Source of the DNA: Aggregatilineales bacterium
GTDB lineage: Bacteria; Chloroflexota; Anaerolineae; Aggregatilineales; Ch27
Direction: 5' to 3'
DNA: 64,000 nucleotides
NCBI GenBank assembly: GCA_029976005.1
Contig: JARKOQ010000037.1
Span: 1 to 64,000, forward strand
Part shown: piece after piece, positions 53,624 to 62,000 of the stretch
Position numbering within the stretch: position 1 is the first letter of the stretch
Layout: every line of letters begins with the position of its first letter
Position numbers and translations under genes: made by a program
Notes under the pieces: model-generated
What the model was told of the DNA's origin: nothing
Databases searched by the model: none
The model's input: only the letters and a program-made list of their open reading frames with translations

Positions 53624-54898
53624 ATGTCTGACCCGCTCGATTTACTTGAAGAAACCGCCGCGGATTCGGCGCGTCCGGTGGAAGATGCCAACACACCTCT
53701 GGCCGATATCTTCGCCAAGGCAGGCCAGTTCACGCAGGCCCGCGAAGCGATGGCAATGGGGATCTATCCCTACTTCCGGCCGCTGAGCGATACCGAAGGC
53801 TCGGTCGCCATCTTCGAGGGCAAGGAAGTCGTCATGATTGGCTCCAACAATTACCTGGGGCTGACCACCGACCCGCGCCTGCGCGCGGCGGCCAAGGACG
53901 CCGTCGATCGTTACGGGACGAGCGTCACCGGTTCGCGCTTCCTGAACGGAACGCTCAAGCTGCACCTGGACCTGGACTGCGCCCTGGCCGGTCTCGTGCG
54001 CAAGCCCGCCGCCCTGGTCTTCCCGACCGGTTACCAGACCAACGTGGGCACCATCACGGCCGTGGTGGGCAAGGGCGACTACGTGATCATCGACAAGGAA
54101 GATCACGCCAGCATCGTCGACGGCTGCATGATGTCGCGCGGGACGATGAAGCGCTTCAGCCATAACGACCTGGGCAGCCTGGAGCACGTGCTCAAGCAGC
54201 TTCCGCGCAGCGCTGGCAAACTGGTCGTGGTCGACGGCGTGTACAGCATGGGTGGCGACATCGCGCCCCTGCCGGAGATCATCGAGATCAGCAAGCGTTA
54301 CGGCGCGCGGATCATGGTCGATGACGCGCACAGCATCGGCGTGCTGGGTGAAGGGCGCGGCACGGCCGAGCACTTCGGCGTGACCGACGAAGTCGACCTG
54401 ATCATGGGCACCTTCAGCAAGAGCCTGGCTTCGATTGGCGGGTTCATCGCCGGCAATGAGGAGATCGTCCACTATATCCAGCACCATGCCCGCGCGCTGA
54501 TGTTCAGCGCGGCGCTGCCCGCGCCAAACGCGGCGGTGGTCCTCAAGGCGGTGGAGATCATCGAAAACGAGAGCTTCCGCGTTCAAAAGCTGTGGGACAA
54601 CGCGGAGTACATGCGGGCCGGGTTCAAGAAGCTCGGTTTCAATACCGGCCAGAGCAACACCCCGGTGATCCCGGTCATCATCGGCGACGAGTACCGCACG
54701 GTGCTGACCTGGCTGGCGCTGGTCGAGGAAGGCGTTTATACCAATCCGGTTGTGCCGCCCGGCGTCCCGCCCAACAAGAGCCTGCTGCGCACGAGCTACA
54801 TGGCGACCCACGAAAAAGAGCACCTGGATCGCGCCCTGAAGGCGTTTGAAGTGGTCGGCCACCGGCTGGACCTGATCCCCCAGGAAAACACACTCTAG
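53624..54898 (+). CDS. Alpha-oxoamine synthase, probable serine palmitoyltransferase
   Basis: The 424-residue PLP enzyme belongs to the family of BioF, Kbl and serine palmitoyltransferase. Motifs: GSNNYLGLTTDPRLRAAAKD, GSRFLNGTLKLH, His161 in KEDHASIVDG (stacks on PLP), Asp233 in MVDDAHSIGVLGEG, and the Schiff-base Lys266 in GTFSKSLASIGGFIAG. The IYPYFRPLSDTEGS start and the HHARALMFSAALPAPNA segment look closer to bacterial SPTs of Bacteroidetes type than to BioF or Kbl, so condensation of serine with a long-chain acyl-CoA is my preferred call. The adjacent myo-inositol-1-phosphate synthase supports a lipid role. AGGGGG lies upstream of the ATG. Confidence 0.75.
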   Translation: MSDPLDLLEETAADSARPVEDANTPLADIFAKAGQFTQAREAMAMGIYPYFRPLSDTEGSVAIFEGKEVVMIGSNNYLGLTTDPRLRAAAKDAVDRYGTSVTGSRFLNGTLKLHLDLDCALAGLVRKPAALVFPTGYQTNVGTITAVVGKGDYVIIDKEDHASIVDGCMMSRGTMKRFSHNDLGSLEHVLKQLPRSAGKLVVVDGVYSMGGDIAPLPEIIEISKRYGARIMVDDAHSIGVLGEGRGTAEHFGVTDEVDLIMGTFSKSLASIGGFIAGNEEIVHYIQHHARALMFSAALPAPNAAVVLKAVEIIENESFRVQKLWDNAEYMRAGFKKLGFNTGQSNTPVIPVIIGDEYRTVLTWLALVEEGVYTNPVVPPGVPPNKSLLRTSYMATHEKEHLDRALKAFEVVGHRLDLIPQENTL

Positions 54899-54932
54899 GC
54901 AGGCACGACCCGGCCTGGAAGGTCTGAAAAAG

Positions 54933-54961
54933 AACGAGGGCGCTGTCGTAGCGCCCTCGTT
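54933..54961. terminator. Bidirectional terminator between convergent SPT-like and inositol-1-phosphate synthase genes
   Basis: AACGAGGGCGCT (54933-54944) pairs with AGCGCCCTCGTT (54950-54961) over 12 bp with a 5-nt loop. A-rich and T-rich tails lie on either side, so it can serve both genes. Confidence 0.93.
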
Positions 54962-54989
54962 TTGTGTCTTGTGGCAGGAAGCGATCCCG

Positions 54990-56063
54990 CTATTCCTGGC
55001 CGGCGATGTAGGCCTCGACCTTGTTGCGGGCGATGTCGTCCGGGAACTGGACGGGCGGCGACTTCATGAAGTAGGAGCTGGGCGCTTCCAGCGCGCCGCT
55101 GATGCCGCGATCGAGGGCGATCTTGGCGCAGCGCACGGCGTCGATGATCACGCCCGCGCTGTTGGGGCTGTCCCAGACTTCCAGTTTCAGCTCCAGGTTC
55201 AGCGGCACGTTGCCGAAGGTCTCGCCTTCCAGCCGGATGTACGCCCATTTCCGATCGGTCAGCCATTCCACATAGTCGCTGGGGCCGATGTGGATGTTCC
55301 CCTTCGGAATCTCATAAGGGAGCTGGCTGGAGACCGCATTGGTCTTGCTGATCTTCTTGCTCTCCAGGCGGGCGCGATCCAGCATGTTGTAGAAGTCCAT
55401 GTTGCCGCCGACGTTGAGCTGGCTGGTGCGCAGCAGGCGGACGCCGCGGTCCTTGAACAGGTTGGCCAGGACGCGGTGCACGATCGTCGCGCCGACCTGG
55501 CTCTTGACGTCGTCGCCGATCACCGGGAGGCCGCGTTCCTTGAAGCGGTTCTGCCAGTAGGCTTCGCGGGCGATGAAGACCGGGATGCCGTTGACGAACG
55601 CGCAACCGGCGTTCAGGATTTGCTCGACATACCATTTGGTGGCCTGCTCGCTGCCGACCGGCAGGTAGTTGACCACGACATCGGTCTTGGTTTCCTTGAG
55701 GATTTCGGTGATGTTGGCGGTGGAGCCGGGCGCCTTGGTGATTTTCTGAGCAAGGTAGGTGCCCAGGCCGTCGTGAGTCATGCCCCGGACGACCGGGACG
55801 CCGAGATGCGGCACGTCGGCGAACTTAATGGTGTTGTTCTGGCCGGCCCAGATGGCTTCACTGAGGTCCTTGCCCACCTTCTCGACGTCGATGTCGATGG
55901 CGGCGGAGAACTCAATGTCGCGGACGTGGTATCCGCCCAGGTTGACGTGCATCAGGCCGGGGATTTGCTCGTCCTCGCGGGCATTTTGATAGAAATGAAC
56001 GCCCTGGACGAGCGAGGATGCGCAGTTGCCCACGCCAATAATGGCAACGCGAACTTTGCTCAT
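54990..56063 (-). CDS. ino1: Myo-inositol-1-phosphate synthase
   Basis: The 357-residue protein is a prokaryotic-type inositol-3(1)-phosphate synthase: [19 protein letters not shown] as NAD-binding site, [40 protein letters not shown] (active-site segment with Lys), and [14 protein letters not shown]. It turns glucose 6-phosphate into inositol phosphate. Bacterial holders use inositol for phosphatidylinositol, mycothiol-like thiols or inositol sphingolipids. I use the ATG at 56061-56063 because the N-terminal sequence [10 protein letters not shown] is that of the family. It is convergent with the SPT-like gene. A 12-bp palindrome lies 38 bp upstream of the start. Confidence 0.95.
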   Translation of the reverse strand: MSKVRVAIIGVGNCASSLVQGVHFYQNAREDEQIPGLMHVNLGGYHVRDIEFSAAIDIDVEKVGKDLSEAIWAGQNNTIKFADVPHLGVPVVRGMTHDGLGTYLAQKITKAPGSTANITEILKETKTDVVVNYLPVGSEQATKWYVEQILNAGCAFVNGIPVFIAREAYWQNRFKERGLPVIGDDVKSQVGATIVHRVLANLFKDRGVRLLRTSQLNVGGNMDFYNMLDRARLESKKISKTNAVSSQLPYEIPKGNIHIGPSDYVEWLTDRKWAYIRLEGETFGNVPLNLELKLEVWDSPNSAGVIIDAVRCAKIALDRGISGALEAPSSYFMKSPPVQFPDDIARNKVEAYIAGQE

Positions 56064-56100
56064 GGTTCGATTCTTCTCTCTCAGTGCTATTGGAAATCCA

Positions 56101-56112
56101 ATTGTCGACAAT
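56101..56112. promoter_or_regulatory. Perfect 12-bp palindrome upstream of ino1
   Basis: ATTGTCGACAAT reads the same on both strands and sits 38 bp before the ino1 start, where an operator would be. No regulator gene is adjacent. A chance palindrome of this length is possible but not expected in a given 100-bp gap. Confidence 0.4.
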
Positions 56113-56170
56113 CCGCCAGAGGATAGCGAGGTTTGCTCGTCTTGACAATGACTCCGTCGATTCGGGATTG

Positions 56171-56794
56171 TTAGCCGATATGGTGGTTCCGTCGCTGGAG
56201 CAGCAGGAGAAAGGTGATCAGGTCAATCGCGAAGTGCGCGCCGATCGGAGTCCACAGGGTGCCGCTCAGGGCGAACAGCGCGCCCAGCAGCAGCCCGGCG
56301 GTTGTGGCGTAGACGAAGTAGAGGCGCGTCAGGGCGTGCAGCCCGCCGAAGATCAGGGCTGCGATTGGCAGTCCCAGCTCGACCTGGATCACGCCGCGGA
56401 ACAGGATTTCCTCCGGGAAGGCGGCCAGCAGGCTGAACCAGAGGACGTGTTGGAAGCGCATCGCCTTGAGGTCGATCGTCTCTTCCAGAAGATGGACGAT
56501 CTTGCGGCTGCCGTCCAGATGTTGGGCGGCGCGCCAGACCACCCAGGCGAAGGCTGCGCCAATCGCCAGGCCCGGCGCCAGCCAGGCCAGGTCGGCTGGG
56601 CGGAGGATGCCTCCCAGGTCGCCCTGACGGACGATACCCACCCAGAACAGCGCGAGCAGGATCATCCCCACGCCCAAAGCCACAGCGGCCCGCAGCAGGA
56701 CGTCCGGGTGAATCGGCTCGTGCCGGGCCGGTGCGTCCGGGGGAAGGGGGGCTGGATCGGACAGGGTAGGGCGTGTCTCGTGTTCGCTCAACAT
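56171..56794 (-). CDS. CPBP-family intramembrane metalloprotease
   Basis: The 207-residue membrane protein has the CPBP (Abi) motifs: [12 protein letters not shown] with the catalytic EE and following Arg, FGGLHALTR with the third-motif His, and HFAIDL near the C-terminus with the fourth. Members are glutamic-type or metal-dependent intramembrane proteases with roles in prenyl-protein processing, bacteriocin immunity or signalling. The N-terminus is a soluble Pro-rich tail (about 1-30). Its own substrate is unknown. Confidence 0.87.
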   Translation of the reverse strand: MLSEHETRPTLSDPAPLPPDAPARHEPIHPDVLLRAAVALGVGMILLALFWVGIVRQGDLGGILRPADLAWLAPGLAIGAAFAWVVWRAAQHLDGSRKIVHLLEETIDLKAMRFQHVLWFSLLAAFPEEILFRGVIQVELGLPIAALIFGGLHALTRLYFVYATTAGLLLGALFALSGTLWTPIGAHFAIDLITFLLLLQRRNHHIG

Positions 56795-56888
56795 AGGCTG
56801 TGCTTAGATGACCTTTTTATTCGGAATTTCGCCGCCGGAAAGCTATAATACCCTGAGCAAGGCGTGGAAGACACTTGGATTCGGTCGA

Positions 56889-57788
56889 ATGAGGCATCCA
56901 ATCAGCGTCCGGCGAGGGTATTGGGAGCAAATTGGGTGGGGCCTGGGGTGGGTGGCCGCCCTGCTGGCCGGCCTGCTAATCATCGGATTGCGGCCGGTCT
57001 CCCCGGTGTTGGGGGAGGCTGCGGGCGTGGATGATGGGGACGCGGCCTCCGGCCCGGCGCTAAGCCTGGCGGGGGCGGACAACGACGGCACCCTGCGCGA
57101 GATCGACGTGCCGATCCTGATGTATCACTACGTCAGCGACCCGCCGGACGACGCCGACATCTACCGGCTCGATCTGTCCGTCGCGCCTCACCGGTTCCGG
57201 GAGCAGATGCAATACCTGGCCGAGCATGGCTATCAGGTGGTGAGCCTGTACGACGTGGATCGGGCGCTGCGCTGGGGCGCGGCGCTGCCGCCCCGGCCGG
57301 TGGTGCTGACCTTCGACGACGGCTACCGGGATGCATTCACCGAGGTCTTCCCGGTGCTGGAGGAATTCGGTTACACGGCCACCTTTTTCGTGATCACGGC
57401 CCTGCTCGACCAGGGACACCCGGATTACCTGACCTGGGCAATGGCCGGGCAAATGGCGCAGGCCGGGATGAGCATCGAGAGCCACACGAAGGAACATCCC
57501 AACCTGACGGCCCGCGACGGCGATTTTCTGTACTACCAGATTCAGGGCAGTCTGGAGAGCATCGAAGCGCACCTGGGCACCCGGCCGCGTCTGTTCTGTT
57601 TTCCGGGTGGGCGCTGGGACGAGGCCGTGCTGGCGATGCTGCGGACGCTGGGGGTATCGGCAGCGGTGACGACCGAGGGCGGGATGGCCCAGACGACCGA
57701 CGCCTCCCTGTTGATGCGGCGCGTGCGGATCAGCGGCTCGACCGACCTGGCGACGTTTGGCGCGCTGCTGCGCTGGGATTGGGAATAG
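56889..57788 (+). CDS. Exported polysaccharide deacetylase (CE4)
   Basis: The 299-residue protein has an N-terminal signal/membrane segment (about 18-38), then VPILMYHYVSDPP and a NodB-homology domain with the metal-binding DD in LTFDDGYRDAF and HTKEH (SHTKEHPNL), followed by LFCFPGGRWDEAV. It removes acetyl groups from peptidoglycan or another surface polysaccharide. The ATG at 56889 is preferred to a farther start, and a TATAAT box (56843-56848) lies 40 bp upstream. It is divergent from the CPBP gene. Confidence 0.9.
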   Translation: MRHPISVRRGYWEQIGWGLGWVAALLAGLLIIGLRPVSPVLGEAAGVDDGDAASGPALSLAGADNDGTLREIDVPILMYHYVSDPPDDADIYRLDLSVAPHRFREQMQYLAEHGYQVVSLYDVDRALRWGAALPPRPVVLTFDDGYRDAFTEVFPVLEEFGYTATFFVITALLDQGHPDYLTWAMAGQMAQAGMSIESHTKEHPNLTARDGDFLYYQIQGSLESIEAHLGTRPRLFCFPGGRWDEAVLAMLRTLGVSAAVTTEGGMAQTTDASLLMRRVRISGSTDLATFGALLRWDWE

Positions 57789-57907
57789 CCCATGTTGAGA
57801 CCAGAGGCCAGAAGAAGCAGAGTGAATACCGCAGGCGATATTCACCGCACGCTGCAGGCGCCCTTGCTGATGACTGTTGGTTGATTAATGTTTTCACAGG
57901 AGAACTC

Positions 57908-59083
57908 ATGGTAGACCATTCGCAGGCGCTCTCCGAAGACATGCTCCGGGCCATTCACCGCGCAGCGCTTTCGATCACGTCGGAGTTGTCGCTGCCGCGC
58001 GTGCTGGAACTGATCGTCAAGACAGCCAGACAACTCGTGAGAGTCAAGTACGCCGCGCTGGGCGTGCCGGGGCCGGGCGGCCGGCTGGAGCAGTTCATCA
58101 CGGAGGGCATGACCGACGAGGAACTGAGCCGGATGACGCACCTGCCGGAGGGCAAAGGGCTGCTTGGGCAGATTCTGACTTCCTCTGAAACCGTACGGGT
58201 GGATCACATGCGGGCTGCGCCGGGCGCCGCCGGGTTCTCGCCGCACCATCCAGTGATGGATAGTTTCCTGGGCGTGCCGATTATCGCCCGTGGAGAAATT
58301 CTGGGCAGTCTGTACCTGTGCGACAAGGAGGATGGCAGCCTGTTCAACGACAGCGACCAGTCGCTGATCGAGATGCTGGCCGCCTACGCGGCGGTCGCCA
58401 TCGAAAACGCACGGCTGTACCAGCAGGTGCGGCGGCTGGCGGTGTTGGAGGAGCGCGAGCGGATCGGGATGGACTTGCACGACGGGATCATCCAGTCGAT
58501 CTACGCGGTCGGGCTGACTCTGGAGCACAGCTCGCTTCTGCTCGAAGACGATCGGGACGCGGCCAAACAGCGTCTGCGCTATGCCATCGACGCCCTGAAC
58601 CAGACCATCCGCGACATCCGCAACTACATCATGGACCTGCGCCCACAGCGTATGAAGGCCCACGACCTGGGCGAGAGCCTGCGCCAGCTCGTGCGCGAAT
58701 TTCGCGCCAATACCCTGATCGAGGTCAAGCTGGAAATGGATGGCGAGATCGAGGCCGTGCTGAACGAAGGCACGAGCACGGCCCTGTTTCACATCGCGCA
58801 GGAGGCCCTGGCGAATGCGGCCAAGCACGCCGCCGCGACCGAACTGCGGGTCGTGGCCCGGCGCGAGGATCGCCATGTGCGCCTGGAAGTGATCGACAAC
58901 GGCGTGGGCTTCGACCAGGAGCAGGTGGACAACCTGCTCGGCCACGGCCTGTCGAATATGTCGCTGCGAGCGCAGTCGGTAGGCGGACGGCTGCGAATCG
59001 ACAGCGCGCCGATGCGCGGAACGACGGTCACGGCCACGTTTCCCCTCCGAAAAAGCGTTGTCGTTCCCTCCGCTGGCCGATGA
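57908..59083 (+). CDS. Cytoplasmic GAF histidine kinase of NarX/DegS type
   Basis: The 391-residue kinase has no membrane segment. A GAF domain lies at about 20-170 (ALSITSELSLPRVLELIVKT, MDSFLGVPIIARGEILGSLY), and the HisKA_3 dimerisation domain has His191 in ERERIGMDLHDGIIQSI. The HATPase part (QEALANAAKHAAATELRV N-box, DNGVGFD, GHGLSNM) is at about 285-385. Soluble GAF kinases of this type sense small ligands or redox. AGGAGA precedes the ATG at 57908. The next gene on the same strand, 120 bp on, is a receiver-only protein with a non-canonical phospho-acceptor. Confidence 0.93.
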   Translation: MVDHSQALSEDMLRAIHRAALSITSELSLPRVLELIVKTARQLVRVKYAALGVPGPGGRLEQFITEGMTDEELSRMTHLPEGKGLLGQILTSSETVRVDHMRAAPGAAGFSPHHPVMDSFLGVPIIARGEILGSLYLCDKEDGSLFNDSDQSLIEMLAAYAAVAIENARLYQQVRRLAVLEERERIGMDLHDGIIQSIYAVGLTLEHSSLLLEDDRDAAKQRLRYAIDALNQTIRDIRNYIMDLRPQRMKAHDLGESLRQLVREFRANTLIEVKLEMDGEIEAVLNEGTSTALFHIAQEALANAAKHAAATELRVVARREDRHVRLEVIDNGVGFDQEQVDNLLGHGLSNMSLRAQSVGGRLRIDSAPMRGTTVTATFPLRKSVVVPSAGR

Positions 59084-59203
59084 TTCCCGTCCATTGAGGC
59101 GGGGATAAACGTCACTCGCAGCCTGGGGCGCTCGCCTGCTATAGTGAACTCAACCAGTCGAAATTAACCTGGCTTGGAGCGGTTTTCCCTGGTGGGAGGG
59201 CGC

Positions 59204-59599
59204 ATGACGGAACAATATGTCCGCCTGCTTGTGGTGGACGAGAACGCAGCGGTGCGACGCGCTCTGGTATTGCGGCTGACTCGCGCCCGCGATCTGCGCA
59301 TCATCGGCGATACAAGCTCGCTGGAGAATGCCGCGGTGATGATCGCCGAGCAGCGGCCGGATGTGGTCATTCTGGAGAGCAAGCGGCGCGACGGCGCGGC
59401 CTTGCCCTTCTGCCAGCGGTTGCGGAAGATGGAGTGCCGCCCGGCGATCGTCGTCCTTACCAGCTTTGCCAATGAAGACGAGCGATTGAGCTTCAAGCAC
59501 CTGGGGATCGAGCACTATCTGCTCAAGGATATTGACACGGAAGAATTGATTCGGGTTGTGCGCTCGCTGGCGCATAACGAAATAGGGATTTCTCAGTAA
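59204..59599 (+). CDS. Receiver-domain protein with Glu at the phosphorylation site
   Basis: The 131-residue protein is one receiver domain: VRLLVVDENAAVRRAL (acidic pair Asp12, Glu13), DVVILESKRRDG where the phospho-acceptor Asp of normal receivers is Glu58, the switch Thr86 in VVLTSF and the conserved Lys108 in YLLKDI. No output domain follows. Glu can mimic phospho-Asp, so this may be a constitutively active or phosphate-independent switch. It follows a NarX-like kinase gene after 120 bp. GGGAGGG lies before the ATG at 59204. Confidence 0.88.
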   Translation: MTEQYVRLLVVDENAAVRRALVLRLTRARDLRIIGDTSSLENAAVMIAEQRPDVVILESKRRDGAALPFCQRLRKMECRPAIVVLTSFANEDERLSFKHLGIEHYLLKDIDTEELIRVVRSLAHNEIGISQ

Positions 59600-59624
59600 C
59601 TTCTTTCCGTTTATTGGCATACTT

Positions 59625-59667
59625 AAACAAACACCCCATCACTCAACCGTGCATGGGGTGTTTGTTT
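59625..59667. terminator. Bidirectional terminator with 15-bp stem
   Basis: AAACAAACACCCCAT (59625-59639) pairs with ATGGGGTGTTTGTTT (59653-59667). It lies between the receiver gene (plus) and a convergent small membrane-protein gene (minus). Confidence 0.92.
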
Positions 59668-59685
59668 TGTGTGGGCAGCCAGGGG

Positions 59686-59889
59686 TCAATCCGGCAGGAT
59701 TTCGGCGCTCAGGAAACGATCCAGCCAGATCATCGCGGCCAGACCCAGCGCGACGATCACGATAATTGATTCGATGCCGAACTTCTGGAAATCCGTGCCC
59801 AAAACAAGGAAAATGACCACGGTACCCAGCAGACCGCTGAGAGCCGATAGTACCGCCACAATCGCGCGCCGTAAGGTCAGTGACGTCAT
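59686..59889 (-). CDS. Small membrane protein (two transmembrane helices)
   Basis: The 67-residue protein starts at the ATG at 59887-59889, which is preceded by a perfect AGGAGGT. Two hydrophobic segments (AIVAVLSALSGLLGTVVIFLV and SIIVIVALGLAAMIWLDRFL) are joined by a short loop (GTDFQKFGIE). I do not recognise a family. The strong ribosome-binding site and the terminator that follows argue for a real gene. Confidence 0.75.
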   Translation of the reverse strand: MTSLTLRRAIVAVLSALSGLLGTVVIFLVLGTDFQKFGIESIIVIVALGLAAMIWLDRFLSAEILPD

Positions 59890-60074
59890 AAAACCTCCTG
59901 AGGCTGAGGTGGAAAAGTATTTTTGACCAGTGTAGTCCATTGTAGCCTGAATCCCTGGCGCGTGCCACCTGCATACGAGGACAATCGCCGCGAAGAGCGA
60001 AAGCAGAAAAACCTGTTGCCTGCATCTGGACGTGCTTTTTCGACCTGGATCGGCTTTCTATTCGGTGATGGTGG

Positions 60075-61394
60075 ATGAGACCAGCAGTGACGAATCTGTC
60101 CGACAACTCGCTCTCTGAAGATAAGGACCTGCGCTGGAACTACCGGATCGGAGTCGTCAACGGCGTGGCGTTCCGCGTAGTGGATACGCTGGTCAATCCG
60201 AGCCTGGTGATGGTTGTCTTTCTGTCGCACCTGACGGATAACCCGATTCTGCTGGGCATGCCGATGGCGCTCTGGAGCGGCGGGTTCATGATTGCCCAAC
60301 TGGCGACAACCAACTACGTCCGGGGGCTGACCCGTGCCCTACCGATGTACAAGGCCGTGAGTATCTTTCGGGCGGTAATGTGGCTGCCGCTGGTGGCGGT
60401 GCCCGTCCTGACGGACGATCCGGCGGCGCTGATCGTGACCGCGGTGCTCTTTCTGGTGCTGTATCCGATCGTGTGGGGGGTGAGCGGCCTGGCCTTCTAC
60501 GAGGTGGTCAGCAAGGTCATCCCGCCCCGCCTGCGCGCGCCGTTTTTTAGCTGGCGGATGGCCCTGGGCGGGCTGTTCGCGCTGGGGGCGAGCGCCTTCA
60601 TCGAGCGGGTGCTCGCGCCGGAATCGCCCCTTGGTTTCCCGCGTAACTACGCTCTAATCTTTGCGGCGGCGGCGATCGTGACGCTGCTGGGCCTCCAGAC
60701 CTTCCACATGCTGCGCGAGCCTGAATCCGAGGCCCATCCTCCGGAACGGCACGGCCTGCGTGCCAGCCTGGCCGAGGTGCGGGCCGCCCTACGCGAGGAC
60801 AGGCTTTTCGCCCGGTTCGTGTGGGCCAGAGTGGCGCTCCTCCTGGCCGCCGGTACCGCGCCTCTGATCATCGTCTACGGGCAATCCAGCTTCGGTTTGC
60901 CGCTCAACACCGCGCCGCTGTTCCTGATGGCCGATACCCTGGTCGGGCTGGTGACGGTGGCCGCCAGCGGGTGGTTGAGCCTGCGGCTGGGCAATCGCTG
61001 GCTGGCGCTGATCTCGGCCGGGCTGGGATTGGCGGTCTTCGGTCTGCTGGCGGCCGCCGGGACTATCCTGCCCGGCTCGACCCTGGCGCTGCCCTACTTC
61101 CTGGTGATTTTCATCCTGCTGGCGGTGATGAATGGAACGGGGAACATCAGCTTCTCGGCACTCAATCTGAACATCCCCCCGGTGGAGCAGCGGCCGCTGT
61201 ACGTCGGCCTGAGCAACACCATTTTCGGCATGGCGTCCTACCTCAGTCTGGTGCAGGGGGTGATCGTGGCGCTGGCGGGGTACGGCGCGCTCTTTGGTCT
61301 GGCGGCGCTGCTGACCGGCGTCGGGCTGTGGCTGACCTTTGGTCTGTACGATCCCACCGAGCGGCGGGAGGCCAGGCGTGGCCGGGCGGGATGA
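60075..61394 (+). CDS. MFS-type transporter
   Basis: The 439-residue protein has about twelve hydrophobic helices in two halves, separated by a charged central loop (about 215-250, REPESEAHPPERHGLRASLA). A typical cytoplasmic loop RLRAPFFSWRMALGG follows the fourth to fifth helix. It looks like an MFS carrier of unassigned substrate. The start is the ATG at 60075, with GGTGG in front. Its end overlaps the next gene by 17 bp. Confidence 0.82.
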   Translation: MRPAVTNLSDNSLSEDKDLRWNYRIGVVNGVAFRVVDTLVNPSLVMVVFLSHLTDNPILLGMPMALWSGGFMIAQLATTNYVRGLTRALPMYKAVSIFRAVMWLPLVAVPVLTDDPAALIVTAVLFLVLYPIVWGVSGLAFYEVVSKVIPPRLRAPFFSWRMALGGLFALGASAFIERVLAPESPLGFPRNYALIFAAAAIVTLLGLQTFHMLREPESEAHPPERHGLRASLAEVRAALREDRLFARFVWARVALLLAAGTAPLIIVYGQSSFGLPLNTAPLFLMADTLVGLVTVAASGWLSLRLGNRWLALISAGLGLAVFGLLAAAGTILPGSTLALPYFLVIFILLAVMNGTGNISFSALNLNIPPVEQRPLYVGLSNTIFGMASYLSLVQGVIVALAGYGALFGLAALLTGVGLWLTFGLYDPTERREARRGRAG

Positions 61395-61923
61395 GGCGCT
61401 GTCCCCCTGGGTGTGGCGCATCGTGGTCGCGCTGCCGGTTGCGATCCTGTGCGGCGGGATCGGACTTGCGCTGCTGCTGGCGGCCGGTCTGGCGGATCCG
61501 GCGCTGCCTGGCCCGGTGCTGTGGGAGCGCCAGGCCCCGGCCGGGGAATGCCTTGACGCGGCGAGCCTCAGTCTACCCGCGCCGCAGGTTGGGCGGACGC
61601 TTGAAGCCGGCGTGCTCTCGCGCGATCACGCGGCGTGGGGCGTCGAGATCACGGCCGGGCGGGAAGTCCTGGACTGGGAAGTGCTGTCGCCGGGCTTCTA
61701 CCGCCACGCCGGACGGACGGTCGCCTTTCACCACGTCCAGGCCGGAGCCAATCGCCTGCGGCTGGACTTCGTCGCGGGTGGGGAATCCGGCGATCGCTGG
61801 CGGTTGTGGCTGAACCGCGAGTGGGCCGCCGAGGGCGCGCTCCCGGCGGGGGAGATGGACTGGCGGCTAACCGGCGGGGAAGGGGGCTGTCTGCAATGGT
61901 TGGCCGTATACGGGCAGCCCTGA
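61378..61923 (+). CDS. Small exported or membrane-anchored protein
   Basis: The 181-residue protein has a hydrophobic segment near the start (about 13-38, IVVALPVAILCGGIGLALLLAAG) and a beta-rich external part (TLEAGVLSRDHAAWGVEITA, EVLSPGFYRHAGRTVAFHHV, GDRWRLWLNREWAAEG). Two Cys residues (CLDAAS and CLQW) could form a disulfide. The GTG at 61378 is supported by GGGAGG upstream and overlaps the MFS gene by 17 bp, so both are coupled. I recognise no family. Confidence 0.65.
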   Translation: MAGRDEALSPWVWRIVVALPVAILCGGIGLALLLAAGLADPALPGPVLWERQAPAGECLDAASLSLPAPQVGRTLEAGVLSRDHAAWGVEITAGREVLDWEVLSPGFYRHAGRTVAFHHVQAGANRLRLDFVAGGESGDRWRLWLNREWAAEGALPAGEMDWRLTGGEGGCLQWLAVYGQP

Positions 61924-62000
61924 TCTGATAGGTTTTGAGAGATGGAGGCAGGTAGACTTTGCCTGGTTCGAACGGACACCAACGATGGGGCGGACGATTG

